A stretch of DNA of 64,000 nucleotides from positions 3,078,001 through 3,142,000 of the forward strand of contig NZ_CP092827.1 of the NCBI RefSeq assembly GCF_022533585.1, read 5' to 3'. The notes under the pieces are model-generated. The model saw nothing but the letters and a program-made list of their open reading frames with translations, was not told the DNA's origin and made no database searches. Shown here in pieces: positions 8,996 through 16,850 of this stretch. The DNA is from Pseudomonas sp. LS.1a. GTDB lineage: Bacteria; Pseudomonadota; Gammaproteobacteria; Pseudomonadales; Pseudomonadaceae. Every line of letters starts with the position of its first letter. Within the stretch, counting starts at the first letter, position 1. A program made the translations under genes and the position numbers.

Positions 8996-9116
8996 TGCGA
9001 GTCCTCATCGGCTGTGTGCGGCCTTGAAAAGCGCCATCTGATTTTCAATGTGGGGGGGTGGTCTTGATAGGTCATCAAGAAAACAGCCGGATAATCTAGC
9101 GCGTTCAGAAATGTTT

Positions 9117-9130
9117 TGAAACCGGTTTCA
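9117..9130. promoter_or_regulatory. PtxS operator, gluconate dehydrogenase promoter
   Basis: Third perfect TGAAACCGGTTTCA, between the gamma-subunit gene (minus) and the histidine phosphatase gene (plus). It links periplasmic production of 2-ketogluconate to the repressor that senses it. The rest of the 277-bp gap shows no gene. Confidence 0.88.
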
Positions 9131-9272
9131 TCCTTGACTTCCCACTGCCTAAGCCACTTCCGCACTGCTGTCGGGCCAAGGCTTTTTTCACATCTGCCTC
9201 ACTCTCTACCGACATCCCGCTACCTACAGTGCCGACGCTCTTGTGTGGAGCGAGCTGACTGGAGTGGCAAAC

Positions 9273-9962
9273 ATGCTGCAAGGCGTTATCGACAAATTCC
9301 CCGCCTCACGGCTTGCCCAGGTATACCGATTGCCTTGGGGCACGGCGCTATTCGCAGTCTTGTGCCTGCTGTTCATCCTTGGCGCAGCGGCAGCCTGGGC
9401 GCATACCCGCATGGCCATCCCCGACCTGGGCAACCCCCATCACCTGCAGCACAGTGGGCTCGAGGCCGCCTGGGCGAACGGCTCGGTGATTGTGGTCCTG
9501 CGCCATGCCGAACGCTGCGACCGCTCGCGCGGAGCCTGCCTGGGTGACCCAACCGGTATCACGGTCGCGGGCAGCCGGGTGGCCGCCGATGTAGGTCACG
9601 GCCTGCAACGCCTTGGCCTGGGCAAAGCCGATGTATGGGCCAGCCCGGAGGTGCGTACCCAGCAGACTGCACACGCCATGTTCGCTAAAACCATTGCCAC
9701 GCAGGGCTGGCTCAAGCAGTGTGATGGCCAGTTTGCCGAGACCGCCTTTGCCCACAAGCGAATCGGCCACAACCTGGTGCTGGTCAGCCACAGCGGCTGT
9801 ATGGAACAACTGGAGCGCACGCTTGACGTGCCTGGCAGCGCGCGCTCGAACGGCTATGCCAGCGCCCTGTTCATCAGCCAGGGCAGCGATGGCAAAGAGA
9901 AGCTGCTGGGCCAGATGGCTGCCAGTGAATGGCGCGAACTCGTCGACGCCAAGGAGCTCTGA
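9273..9962 (+). CDS. Membrane-anchored histidine phosphatase family protein (Ais-like)
   Basis: 229 residues. One predicted N-terminal membrane segment (about residues 23-43) places the catalytic domain in the periplasm. The histidine phosphatase motif VLRHAERCD carries the nucleophile His78, and SHSGCMEQL near the C-terminus gives the second catalytic His. Ais-type members act on phosphorylated lipopolysaccharide core; whether this one does is inference. GGAG at 9261-9264, 8 bases before the ATG, fixes the start. The PAP2 phosphatase gene starts 2 bp downstream and is probably co-transcribed. Confidence 0.75.
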   Translation: MLQGVIDKFPASRLAQVYRLPWGTALFAVLCLLFILGAAAAWAHTRMAIPDLGNPHHLQHSGLEAAWANGSVIVVLRHAERCDRSRGACLGDPTGITVAGSRVAADVGHGLQRLGLGKADVWASPEVRTQQTAHAMFAKTIATQGWLKQCDGQFAETAFAHKRIGHNLVLVSHSGCMEQLERTLDVPGSARSNGYASALFISQGSDGKEKLLGQMAASEWRELVDAKEL

Positions 9963-9964
9963 AC

Positions 9965-10783
9965 ATGCCACCGCGCGCCGCTTTCTACCGCAACAACCTG
10001 CTGCTGCCTCTGTTGCTGGCCGCTACCGTGTTCATGGCATTCGACCTCACAGAGCTCGATCGCTGGATCAGCAACCTGCTACTCGACCCGGTCACTGGCC
10101 AGTTCCCGCTGTTGCACAACCAGTGGTTCGAGAAAGTCACTCACAAGTGGCCAAGGGTCCTGCCGGACTGGACCGGTGAACTGGCGGTCATCGGCAGCGT
10201 GCTTTCGTTCATCTGGCCACGCCTGGCCAACCGCCCGCAAGCGGGCCTGACACGGTTACTGGAAAATGCCCGAATCGCACCGGCCTTACGCTTTACCACC
10301 AACCACCGCCGCGACCTGCTGTTCGTGGTGGTGGCGTTCGCCCTGAGCACCACGGTGATTCACTACCTTAAAAGCCATACCAGTGTGTATTGCCCGGTGG
10401 AAACCACGCTGTATGGCGGCTCGCACGCCCGGGTCGAATGGTTCGAGAACTTCTCCTGGTGGGGCAAGGCCGGTGATGGCCGCTGCTGGCCGGGTGGCCA
10501 TGCCTCCAGCGGGTTTACCTTGTTGGCGCTGTATTTCGTGGCGTTGCGTCACCGCTGGGCGCATGCCCGCAAGCTCCTGGTGGCGATTCTGCTGATCGGG
10601 TTCGTGTACGGTACTACCCGGGTGTTGCAGGGCTGGCACTACATGTCCCATACGTTCTGGGCCGGTATTTTTGTCTGGTTTACCACCTGGATAACTGCGT
10701 TGTTCTTCTATGGGCGCATCGCTTTGCAAGCACCGGAGCACAGCCCTGCGATAGGTAGTACGCGGGCTCCGGACTTCGCGTAA
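9965..10783 (+). CDS. PAP2-family membrane phosphatase (lipid phosphatase-like)
   Basis: 272 residues with about six hydrophobic segments. The acid-phosphatase triad is recognisable: LKSHTSVYCP (motif 1 region), PGGHASSG with His179 (motif 2), and TTRVLQGWHYMSH with Arg219 and His225 (motif 3). Asp is replaced by His229 in motif 3, a variant I have seen in bacterial lipid phosphatases. Candidate substrates are undecaprenyl pyrophosphate, lipid A phosphates or phosphatidylglycerol phosphate; sequence alone does not decide. AAGGAG lies 8 bases before the ATG at 9965, inside the 3' end of the phosphatase gene upstream. Confidence 0.8.
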   Translation: MPPRAAFYRNNLLLPLLLAATVFMAFDLTELDRWISNLLLDPVTGQFPLLHNQWFEKVTHKWPRVLPDWTGELAVIGSVLSFIWPRLANRPQAGLTRLLENARIAPALRFTTNHRRDLLFVVVAFALSTTVIHYLKSHTSVYCPVETTLYGGSHARVEWFENFSWWGKAGDGRCWPGGHASSGFTLLALYFVALRHRWAHARKLLVAILLIGFVYGTTRVLQGWHYMSHTFWAGIFVWFTTWITALFFYGRIALQAPEHSPAIGSTRAPDFA

Positions 10784-10785
10784 TA

Positions 10786-10874
10786 CCTGTGGGAGCGGCT
10801 TTAGCCGCGAACACCGGCGCAGCCGGTGCCAGGCACCGTGTCGCCTGCTTCGCGGGCACGCCCGCTGCTACAGC
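10786..10874. repeat. REP-type inverted repeat pair, divergent right arm
   Basis: Left arm CCTGTGGGAGCGGCTTTAGC and the GCAGCCGGTGCC inner hairpin match the other elements. The right arm is altered (GGGCACGCCCGCTGCTACAG), so the long outer stem is imperfect. Lies after the PAP2 gene. Confidence 0.75.
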
Positions 10875-11029
10875 GACCGCGTTCACGCAAATGTCAGGAT
10901 TGGGTCGACACGACCTGCCCCAGTCCCCCAACCTTGGGGGCACGGTGCCCACCGGCAAACGCCTGCAAATCCCCTTGCAAGAGAATTGGATCCCTTGCCC
11001 TGCAAGGGCTACAGCACATTTTTCCGGGT

Positions 11030-11046
11030 TTGGCACGCCTATTGCC
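11030..11046 (+). promoter_or_regulatory. Sigma-54 (RpoN) promoter of the curlin cassette
   Basis: TTGGCACGCCTATTGCC matches the -24/-12 consensus YTGGCACGNNNNTTGCW, with GG at 11032-11033 and GC at 11044-11045 separated by the required 10 bp. It is 56 bp upstream of the first ATG. Upstream, inverted repeats around CCTTGCAAG and CTTGCCCTGCAAGGG (10973-11009) could be activator sites. No other sigma-54 site of this quality was noticed in the window. Confidence 0.72.
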
Positions 11047-11101
11047 GATCTCCTGCCAGACGCCCCAAGTCCATGGGCCCGTTTGCAGGAGGAAATGACT
11101 C

Positions 11102-12430
11102 ATGCACCGACCGATACCCCACCCGCTGGCAGTGGCGATTATCGCCGGCATGCTCCAGCTCCCGGCGCAAGCTGCCTTGAATGCTGTCGATCCAGGCGCC
11201 TATGTACCCGCCAACGGTAAATTCCCCGCCTGGTACCAGGACAGTCACGGTCGCACCCTCGACCTGTGCCTGACCAAGGCGGTGAGTTCCAGGGTCGCCG
11301 GCGCGCCCGGCGCACCGTCGTACATGTGCACGTTGCTGCCCACACCCGGCGTGTTCGACGATACCCAACCCATCGCCTTCCCCGGCAACTTCCCCGATGA
11401 GGCGTTCTGGTTCACCGCCGACGCCACCATCGTCGACGCAGCGCGCGGCATCAACCTGGGCTATGGCACGGCGATAGAAGCTGCGTTCAGCTCCGGAGAC
11501 CCTGTCGATGGCGACCAGGTCAGCTTCGCCCGGGTGCGTATCCGGGTCGATGTCCCTACCGCCGGCACCTATGTGATCACCCACCCCTACGGCGTCGAAG
11601 TATTCGACGTGCCAGCCGGCGGGCGGCGGGCGATCAACATGACCCGCGACATCGGCATTGGCGGCGCAGGCGACTTCACCGGCGCCCTCAAAGGCGATGT
11701 CGGGCCATTCCTGCGCAGTGTCAACGGCCCCTACACCGAGGGCAGCGAGCGCTTCATCGGCGACCCGAACCTGGAAGAACGGGTGACCGGCAGCCCGTTC
11801 AACACCAACTATGTACGCATCGAAGGCCCCGGCGGCATCGACCTGCGCACCGAGCTGTTCGCGATTTCGGGCAAGCTTTCCGAAGTGGCCCTGCCAACCC
11901 CGCTGATGCCGCAACGCAGTACCTACTCGCGGCATACCGAGAACGGCGACCTGCGCGCCCAGCAGGACATCTTCGTCATGGCCCCGCCGCCACCGGCCAG
12001 CGTCGCCCTGACCAGCCAGACTCCCAACCTGAACCTCACCGAGGCCAACGGCACTGGCACCTGGTACGCCCAGTCGGTCCTCGACCCGGCCGCCGGGACG
12101 ATCCTGACGCTGACCGCCAACAACAGCGTGGCGATCCCCACCAGCAGCCCGACCACCGCCAACGTGCCACTGACCGACCTGGTCACCATTACCCAGGCCC
12201 AGTACCGCCTGTCCACCGGCGAGCTGACCCTGGTGGCCAGCACCAGCGACGAAACCACGCCGCCGGTACTCACCGCGCACACCGGCAACGGCACGCTGAT
12301 CGGCAACCTGAGCGGCAACGGCGCCGTGAAGACATTGAGCACCAGCCTGTCACCCATCCCGCCGGCCAAGGTGCAGGTCACCAGTGCCAATGGCGGTAGC
12401 GACACCGAAGACGTGGTGCTGGTGCCATGA
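11102..12430 (+). CDS. Secreted protein of unknown family, first gene of curlin cassette
   Basis: 442 residues starting with a signal peptide (MHRPIPHPLA...LPAQA). I do not recognise the family. The mature part opens with DPGAYVPANGKFPAWYQD and is rich in Thr, Pro and Gly with alternating beta-prone stretches, suggesting beta-sandwich domains. Cys56 and Cys76 are spaced as in the next gene's product, which shares this whole N-terminal module (FPxWYxDS, YMCTLLP, AVSSR.AGAPG, ITHPYGVE, GSPFNTN.VRI), so a conserved disulfide is likely. GGAGGAAATGACTC precedes the ATG. It is 56 bp after a sigma-54 promoter and overlaps a start codon of the next frame by ATGA. A role on the cell surface with the curlin fibre is inferred from position only. 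Confidence 0.8.
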   Translation: MHRPIPHPLAVAIIAGMLQLPAQAALNAVDPGAYVPANGKFPAWYQDSHGRTLDLCLTKAVSSRVAGAPGAPSYMCTLLPTPGVFDDTQPIAFPGNFPDEAFWFTADATIVDAARGINLGYGTAIEAAFSSGDPVDGDQVSFARVRIRVDVPTAGTYVITHPYGVEVFDVPAGGRRAINMTRDIGIGGAGDFTGALKGDVGPFLRSVNGPYTEGSERFIGDPNLEERVTGSPFNTNYVRIEGPGGIDLRTELFAISGKLSEVALPTPLMPQRSTYSRHTENGDLRAQQDIFVMAPPPPASVALTSQTPNLNLTEANGTGTWYAQSVLDPAAGTILTLTANNSVAIPTSSPTTANVPLTDLVTITQAQYRLSTGELTLVASTSDETTPPVLTAHTGNGTLIGNLSGNGAVKTLSTSLSPIPPAKVQVTSANGGSDTEDVVLVP

Positions 12431-12462
12431 ACAGACAAAGGCTCAGCCTTCAAGGAGGCAGC

Positions 12463-14700
12463 ATGAACACTTGGTCGCGCCGTGCGCTGTTGGCCGCCGG
12501 ATTCTCCCTTACCGTTACCAGCGCTGCCTTTGCCGCGCTGTCTGATGTCGACCCGGGGCCCTACACCTTCGCCACCGGTGGCTTCCCGATGTGGTACAAG
12601 GACAGCCTCGACCAGTCCCTGGAGCTGTGCCAGTCACGTGCCGTCAGTTCGCGGGCCGCAGGCGCCCCGGGTACACCGGCCTACATGTGCACCCTGCTGC
12701 CCGAACCCGGCATCTACGACGATACCTTGCCGCTGGTGTTCCCGGACAACTGGCCACCGGAAATGTTCTGGTTCCTGGCCGAGACCTCCATCCCGGCCGT
12801 GGGCAACAGCGGCTATGAACTGGAAGTTTACGTCGCTGGCGTGGAAGCAGCCTTTGCCGCCGAAAACCCGGTGGATGGAGACCAACAGAGCTTCGCCCGC
12901 ATCCGTATCCGCGTGTCGGTGCCCACTGCCGGTACCTACACCATCACCCACCCCTATGGCGTAGAGACGGTCAACGTCACCACACCAGGCCGACGGGCAA
13001 TCAACATCACCCGCGACATCGGCATCGGCGCGCCGGGCAACTTCCGCGGAGCACTGGCGGGGGCGATCGGCCCTTGGCTGAAGGGGGTTGGCGGGCCTTA
13101 CACCGAGGTCAATCCCGACACTGGCGCCACCGAAACCTACATCGGCGACCCCAACATCACCGAAGCGGTGACGGGCAGCCCCTTCAATACCAACTTCGTG
13201 CGCATTCAAGGCCCCGCTGGCACCATCCAGACCAACGCCTTCACTGTCTCGGGCAAGGTGCTGGACCCGCGCGCACAAACACCGGTCACCCTGGAGCGCG
13301 CCACCTACTCGCGCAACGCCACCGGCACCCGTACTGAAGTATTCGCCAAGGCTCCCAGTGCAGCCAGCCTGTGCATGCGCAATGGCATCGCCCTGGTCGG
13401 CACCCCGCCTTCGCCGTGCCAGTACACCCTCACCGCCGACAACAACGGGCTGTTCTTCCACCAGCAGTTCGGCCAGGTCGCACCGCCTGCGCTGGTGGTG
13501 GTCACCGCCAGCAACAGCGCCGGCGGCACCCAGCCGACCGCGCTGTCGAGCAAGCTCACCGATGTGGTCAAGGTCAGCACCGCACGCTATGACTGGGCCA
13601 ACAAGCGCCTGCTGATCGAAGCCAGTTCCAGTGACGAGGTGGCAATCCCCGACCTGCTCGCCCAGGGCTACGGTCGCCTGTCCAAGGCAGGCACGCTGCA
13701 AAGCCTGACCGTCAACGACGTGCCGCAGCCACCGGCCACCATCACGGTCAAGTCGGCGCGTGGCGGCAGCGATGTCGAACCAGTGGTCGTGGTCGGCAAC
13801 GCTCCGGTCGAGGCGGCCAACCAGCCACCGCTGGCCCAGGCCGATACCGGCAGCACCAGCGTCGGTATCCCGATCACCCTCAACCTGCTACAGAACGACA
13901 GCGATCCGGACGGCAACGTGCCGCTGACCATCAGCGACCTGACCCAGCCCGGTACAGGTCTTGGCGGCGTGGTGATGAACGGCACCACCTCGGTCACCTA
14001 CACCCCGCCAACCGGAGCCACACAACCGGTGGTGGCCACCTTCAGCTATCGGGCGGTGGACGCCAAAGGGCTGAAGTCGGAACCGGCAACGGTCACCATC
14101 AACGTCGCGCCCAACCGGGCACCGACCGCCAACCCGGAAACCGTCGCCACCCTGGGCGTGCCATTGACCATCAATGTGCTGGCCAACGACACCGATCCGG
14201 AAGGCAACCTGCCGCTGACGGTGCCCGCTGCCTCCCTCACCCAGCCGGCTGCCGGCCGGGGCACAGTCAGCACCAACGGCACCACGGTGACCTACACCCC
14301 ACCGGCCACGGTAACCACGGCCTTCACCACCACCTTCACCTACCAGGCACGTGACTCGCTGGGGGCGCTGTCCAACCCCGGCACCGTTACTGTCAACGTG
14401 TCGCCACGGCCTGCGGCCGAAACCTTCGCGGTCACGGCAGCCACGGTCACGGCGCGCTCCAACAACCGTTACAACTGGGACATCAGCGGCACCTCGTCGG
14501 TCACCACCGGCAACACCGTGACCGTACGGGTGACCACCACGACCGGCGTGCAGACCCTTGGCACCGCCACGGTAGCGCTGACCGGTCGCTGGCGCCTGGC
14601 AGTCAGCAATAGCACCACGATCATCCCGACCGCGGCACCAACGGCGACGATCACCACCAGCCAAGGCACCACGCGCACCGTCAACGTTGTGGTGCAGTGA
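12463..14700 (+). CDS. Large secreted protein: shared N-terminal module plus tandem Ig/cadherin-like repeats
   Basis: 745 residues with signal peptide (to about residue 25). Residues 26-450 are homologous to the preceding gene product, with Cys56/Cys76 at identical positions and a second Cys pair (LCMRNGIAL...PSPCQYT). Two Big_9/cadherin-like repeats follow at about 453-550 and 551-645: both open N(Q/R)(P/A)P and contain LLQNDSDPDGN or VLANDTDPEGN, where the Asp-rich loops suggest calcium binding. A Thr-rich beta domain ends the protein. I start at 12463 because AAGGAGG lies 4 bases upstream; the ATG at 12427 that overlaps the previous stop has no such site. Likely an extracellular adhesin or fibre-associated protein (inference). 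Confidence 0.8.
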   Translation: MNTWSRRALLAAGFSLTVTSAAFAALSDVDPGPYTFATGGFPMWYKDSLDQSLELCQSRAVSSRAAGAPGTPAYMCTLLPEPGIYDDTLPLVFPDNWPPEMFWFLAETSIPAVGNSGYELEVYVAGVEAAFAAENPVDGDQQSFARIRIRVSVPTAGTYTITHPYGVETVNVTTPGRRAINITRDIGIGAPGNFRGALAGAIGPWLKGVGGPYTEVNPDTGATETYIGDPNITEAVTGSPFNTNFVRIQGPAGTIQTNAFTVSGKVLDPRAQTPVTLERATYSRNATGTRTEVFAKAPSAASLCMRNGIALVGTPPSPCQYTLTADNNGLFFHQQFGQVAPPALVVVTASNSAGGTQPTALSSKLTDVVKVSTARYDWANKRLLIEASSSDEVAIPDLLAQGYGRLSKAGTLQSLTVNDVPQPPATITVKSARGGSDVEPVVVVGNAPVEAANQPPLAQADTGSTSVGIPITLNLLQNDSDPDGNVPLTISDLTQPGTGLGGVVMNGTTSVTYTPPTGATQPVVATFSYRAVDAKGLKSEPATVTINVAPNRAPTANPETVATLGVPLTINVLANDTDPEGNLPLTVPAASLTQPAAGRGTVSTNGTTVTYTPPATVTTAFTTTFTYQARDSLGALSNPGTVTVNVSPRPAAETFAVTAATVTARSNNRYNWDISGTSSVTTGNTVTVRVTTTTGVQTLGTATVALTGRWRLAVSNSTTIIPTAAPTATITTSQGTTRTVNVVVQ

Positions 14701-14715
14701 AGGCCGGAGGTTGCA

Positions 14716-15189
14716 ATGAAACGCCTGTACTCCCTGCTGCTCAGCCTGGCCTTGGCAGGCCAGGCCAGTTGGGCCGAGGACCTGATGGACAATGCCGACC
14801 TCGCACCCGGCAACGACCTCGGCGAACCGGTGATCATCCGCCTGCTGCCGGCCGGTGCCGGCCAGGCTGCGGTGATCGGGCAGCAAGGCTCGGGCAACCG
14901 CGCCGCCATCGACCAGAACGGCCAGGCCCTGCTGGGCCGCATCGTCCAGGCCGGTGGTGCACAGGAAGCGTACATCCTGCAGGAAGGCAGTGACCTGATG
15001 GCCATCATCAGCCAACAGGGAAATGGCAACAGCGCGTCGATCCGCCAGAGCGGCAGCAGCAACAGCGCAGCCATCGAGCAGATCGGCAACGACAACAGCG
15101 CCAGCATCGTGCAGTCCGGCACAGGCCTCAACAGCTCCGTGACCCAGGCCGGCAGTGGCCAGCATGTTCAGATCACCCAATACCGATAG
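14716..15189 (+). CDS. Curlin-repeat protein, CsgB-like minor subunit
   Basis: 157 residues: signal peptide MKRLYSLLLSLALAGQASWA, then curlin-type repeats such as AAVIGQQGSGNRAAIDQNG, AIISQQGNGNSASIRQSG, AAIEQIGNDNSASIVQSG and SSVTQAGSGQHVQITQ. The spaced Ser/Ala-x-I-x-Q-x-G-x-x-N pattern forms the beta-solenoid core of curli subunits. Size and order (before the larger repeat protein) fit the nucleator CsgB. GGAGG lies 5 bases before the ATG. Export would need a CsgG-type pore, which is not encoded in this window. Confidence 0.82.
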   Translation: MKRLYSLLLSLALAGQASWAEDLMDNADLAPGNDLGEPVIIRLLPAGAGQAAVIGQQGSGNRAAIDQNGQALLGRIVQAGGAQEAYILQEGSDLMAIISQQGNGNSASIRQSGSSNSAAIEQIGNDNSASIVQSGTGLNSSVTQAGSGQHVQITQYR

Positions 15190-15205
15190 ACCTGGAGGCA
15201 CCACC

Positions 15206-16651
15206 ATGTACAAGCTCGCTCCGTTAAGTGCCGCTATCGTCCTGGCCCTTGCAGGTCAGGCCATGGCTGCTGACAGTACCTCGTCCCAGACCCAGGACGG
15301 CAAGGAAAACATCGCCGAAGTCAGCCAGACCCTGGCACCCTACGCCTCGGCCACCCAGACCCAGACCGGCAAGGGCCACAACCACATGGCGGTGCAGGCC
15401 GAAAGCACCAGCGATATCCGGCAGAGCGCCACCGGCCAGTACAACGCCGGCTACGCCGAGCAACTGTTCGAGAACGGCAGCCATATCACCCAGCACGCCG
15501 GCGGCAGCTACAACGATGCCTTCGCCAGCCAGTCGCTGGGCCTGGGCAACGAATCGCTGCAAACCCAGCAAGGCGCCGAGAACACCTCGACCGTGTGGCA
15601 GGACAGCCAGGAAGGCAGCAAGGCCACCACCTGGCAATCCGGCCAGCGTAACGAAGCCTTCATCGAGCAGACCTTTGGTGGCAGCAACAACCGCAGCAGC
15701 ATCAACCAGACCGGCCAGGACAACTATGCCGCCGCAGAGCACCTGAACCACGTCGATGGCGATATCCAGATCTACCAGGATGGCCAGGGCAACTGGGCGT
15801 ATGGCGACCAGCGTGACGGCACCGGCGGCACCATCGGCATTGGCCAGTACGGTGGCGGCAACTCGGTGGAAGTGTGGCAGGACACCCAGACCGGCAGCCA
15901 GGCATTCGTGACCCAGTCCGGCCAGATGAACGAAGGCTATATCGACCAGAGCTTCGGCATGAACAACAAGGTCAGCCTGTCACAACAGGGCACGGCCAAC
16001 GCCAGCTGGTCGGACCAGTTCGAGACTAACAACTCGACCACTACCATCACCCAGACCGGTAGCAACAACCTGCATTTCACCTACCAGAACGGTGAAAACC
16101 TCAATTTGACCATCAACACCAAGGGCAATGGCAACAGCATCACCGCCAGCAACTGGAAAGGCGCCAAGATGGGCGGCCAGTTCGGTACCAACCACAACGC
16201 CACCATCAACCAGGACGGCAATGGCAACGGCGTCAACCTGACCCAGAACGGTGACAACCAGCTGGCCACGCTGACCCAGAAAGGCACCGGCAACCAGATG
16301 GAGACCAAACAGTCCGAGATGAACAACGAGCTGTACTTCGAGCAGAACGGCACTGACAACCTCCTGATCGCCGACCAGCGTGGCACCGACAACTATGCCT
16401 ACGGCAACAGCCAGGGCAAGGACAACGTCATCAACCTGGACCAGTCCGGCTACAGCAACCAGAGCTACACCAACCAGCTGTACGGTAGCGGCAACGAAGC
16501 CACCATCAAGCAGGCTGACAGCTACAACATGGCCTATGTGACCCAGGGAGGCCAGGGCAACAAAGCGTACGTCGACCAGAGCGGTGTCAACCAGACCGCA
16601 ACCATCAGCCAGCTGGGCAGCACGAACCTGGCCACTGTGACCCAGCAGTAG
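15206..16651 (+). CDS. Oversized curlin-repeat protein, CsgA-like major subunit
   Basis: 481 residues, about three times the usual CsgA length. After a signal peptide (MYKLAPLSAA...GQAMA) nearly the whole chain is Gln/Asn/Gly-rich repeats of roughly 20-24 residues with the curlin pattern, for example TATISQLGSTNLATVTQQ at the extreme C-terminus and NHNATINQDGNGNGVNLTQ. Cysteine is absent and aromatic Tyr/Trp recur at repeat edges. The start at 15206 is supported by GGAGG 7 bases upstream. Last gene of the cassette, 16 bp after the CsgB-like gene and followed by a terminator. An amyloid fibre subunit is the natural reading. Confidence 0.85.
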   Translation: MYKLAPLSAAIVLALAGQAMAADSTSSQTQDGKENIAEVSQTLAPYASATQTQTGKGHNHMAVQAESTSDIRQSATGQYNAGYAEQLFENGSHITQHAGGSYNDAFASQSLGLGNESLQTQQGAENTSTVWQDSQEGSKATTWQSGQRNEAFIEQTFGGSNNRSSINQTGQDNYAAAEHLNHVDGDIQIYQDGQGNWAYGDQRDGTGGTIGIGQYGGGNSVEVWQDTQTGSQAFVTQSGQMNEGYIDQSFGMNNKVSLSQQGTANASWSDQFETNNSTTTITQTGSNNLHFTYQNGENLNLTINTKGNGNSITASNWKGAKMGGQFGTNHNATINQDGNGNGVNLTQNGDNQLATLTQKGTGNQMETKQSEMNNELYFEQNGTDNLLIADQRGTDNYAYGNSQGKDNVINLDQSGYSNQSYTNQLYGSGNEATIKQADSYNMAYVTQGGQGNKAYVDQSGVNQTATISQLGSTNLATVTQQ

Positions 16652-16665
16652 ATCGCTCCCCCCTT

Positions 16666-16706
16666 GAACCGCGGTGCTCCTCTCCCTGGTGCCGCGGTTC
16701 CTTTTT
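16666..16706 (+). terminator. Rho-independent terminator after curlin cassette
   Basis: GAACCGCGG (16666-16674) pairs with CCGCGGTTC (16692-16700), followed by CTTTTT. Located 15 bp after the stop of the large curlin gene. Confidence 0.9.
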
Positions 16707-16740
16707 ATTCTCGTCAGAACTTCTTTTTCTTGCCGACCTG

Positions 16741-16822
16741 TTCGCGGGCACGCCCGCTCCCACAGGTACTCCACTGCCGTCAAAGCCTGTGCAAACCTGG
16801 TGGGAGCGGGCGTGCCCGCGAA
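16741..16822. repeat. REP-type inverted repeat pair
   Basis: Arms TTCGCGGGCACGCCCGCTCC and its near-perfect reverse complement, separated by about 30 bp, between the curlin terminator and the alkB-like gene. Confidence 0.85.
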
Positions 16823-16850
16823 TTAGGCCAAGCCTGCCAAGGGCATTACA

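Noticed and set aside
7079..9067. Long plus-strand open frame (662 codons) opposite the gluconate dehydrogenase genes
   Set aside because: Codes for a low-complexity His/Gln/Arg-rich chain in the antisense phase of well-supported genes; a G+C artefact.
14716..16651. Functional amyloid of the Fap type (FapB/FapC)
   Set aside because: The repeat spacing and Q-x-G-x-x-N pattern are curlin-like; no fapA/D/E/F partners are present.
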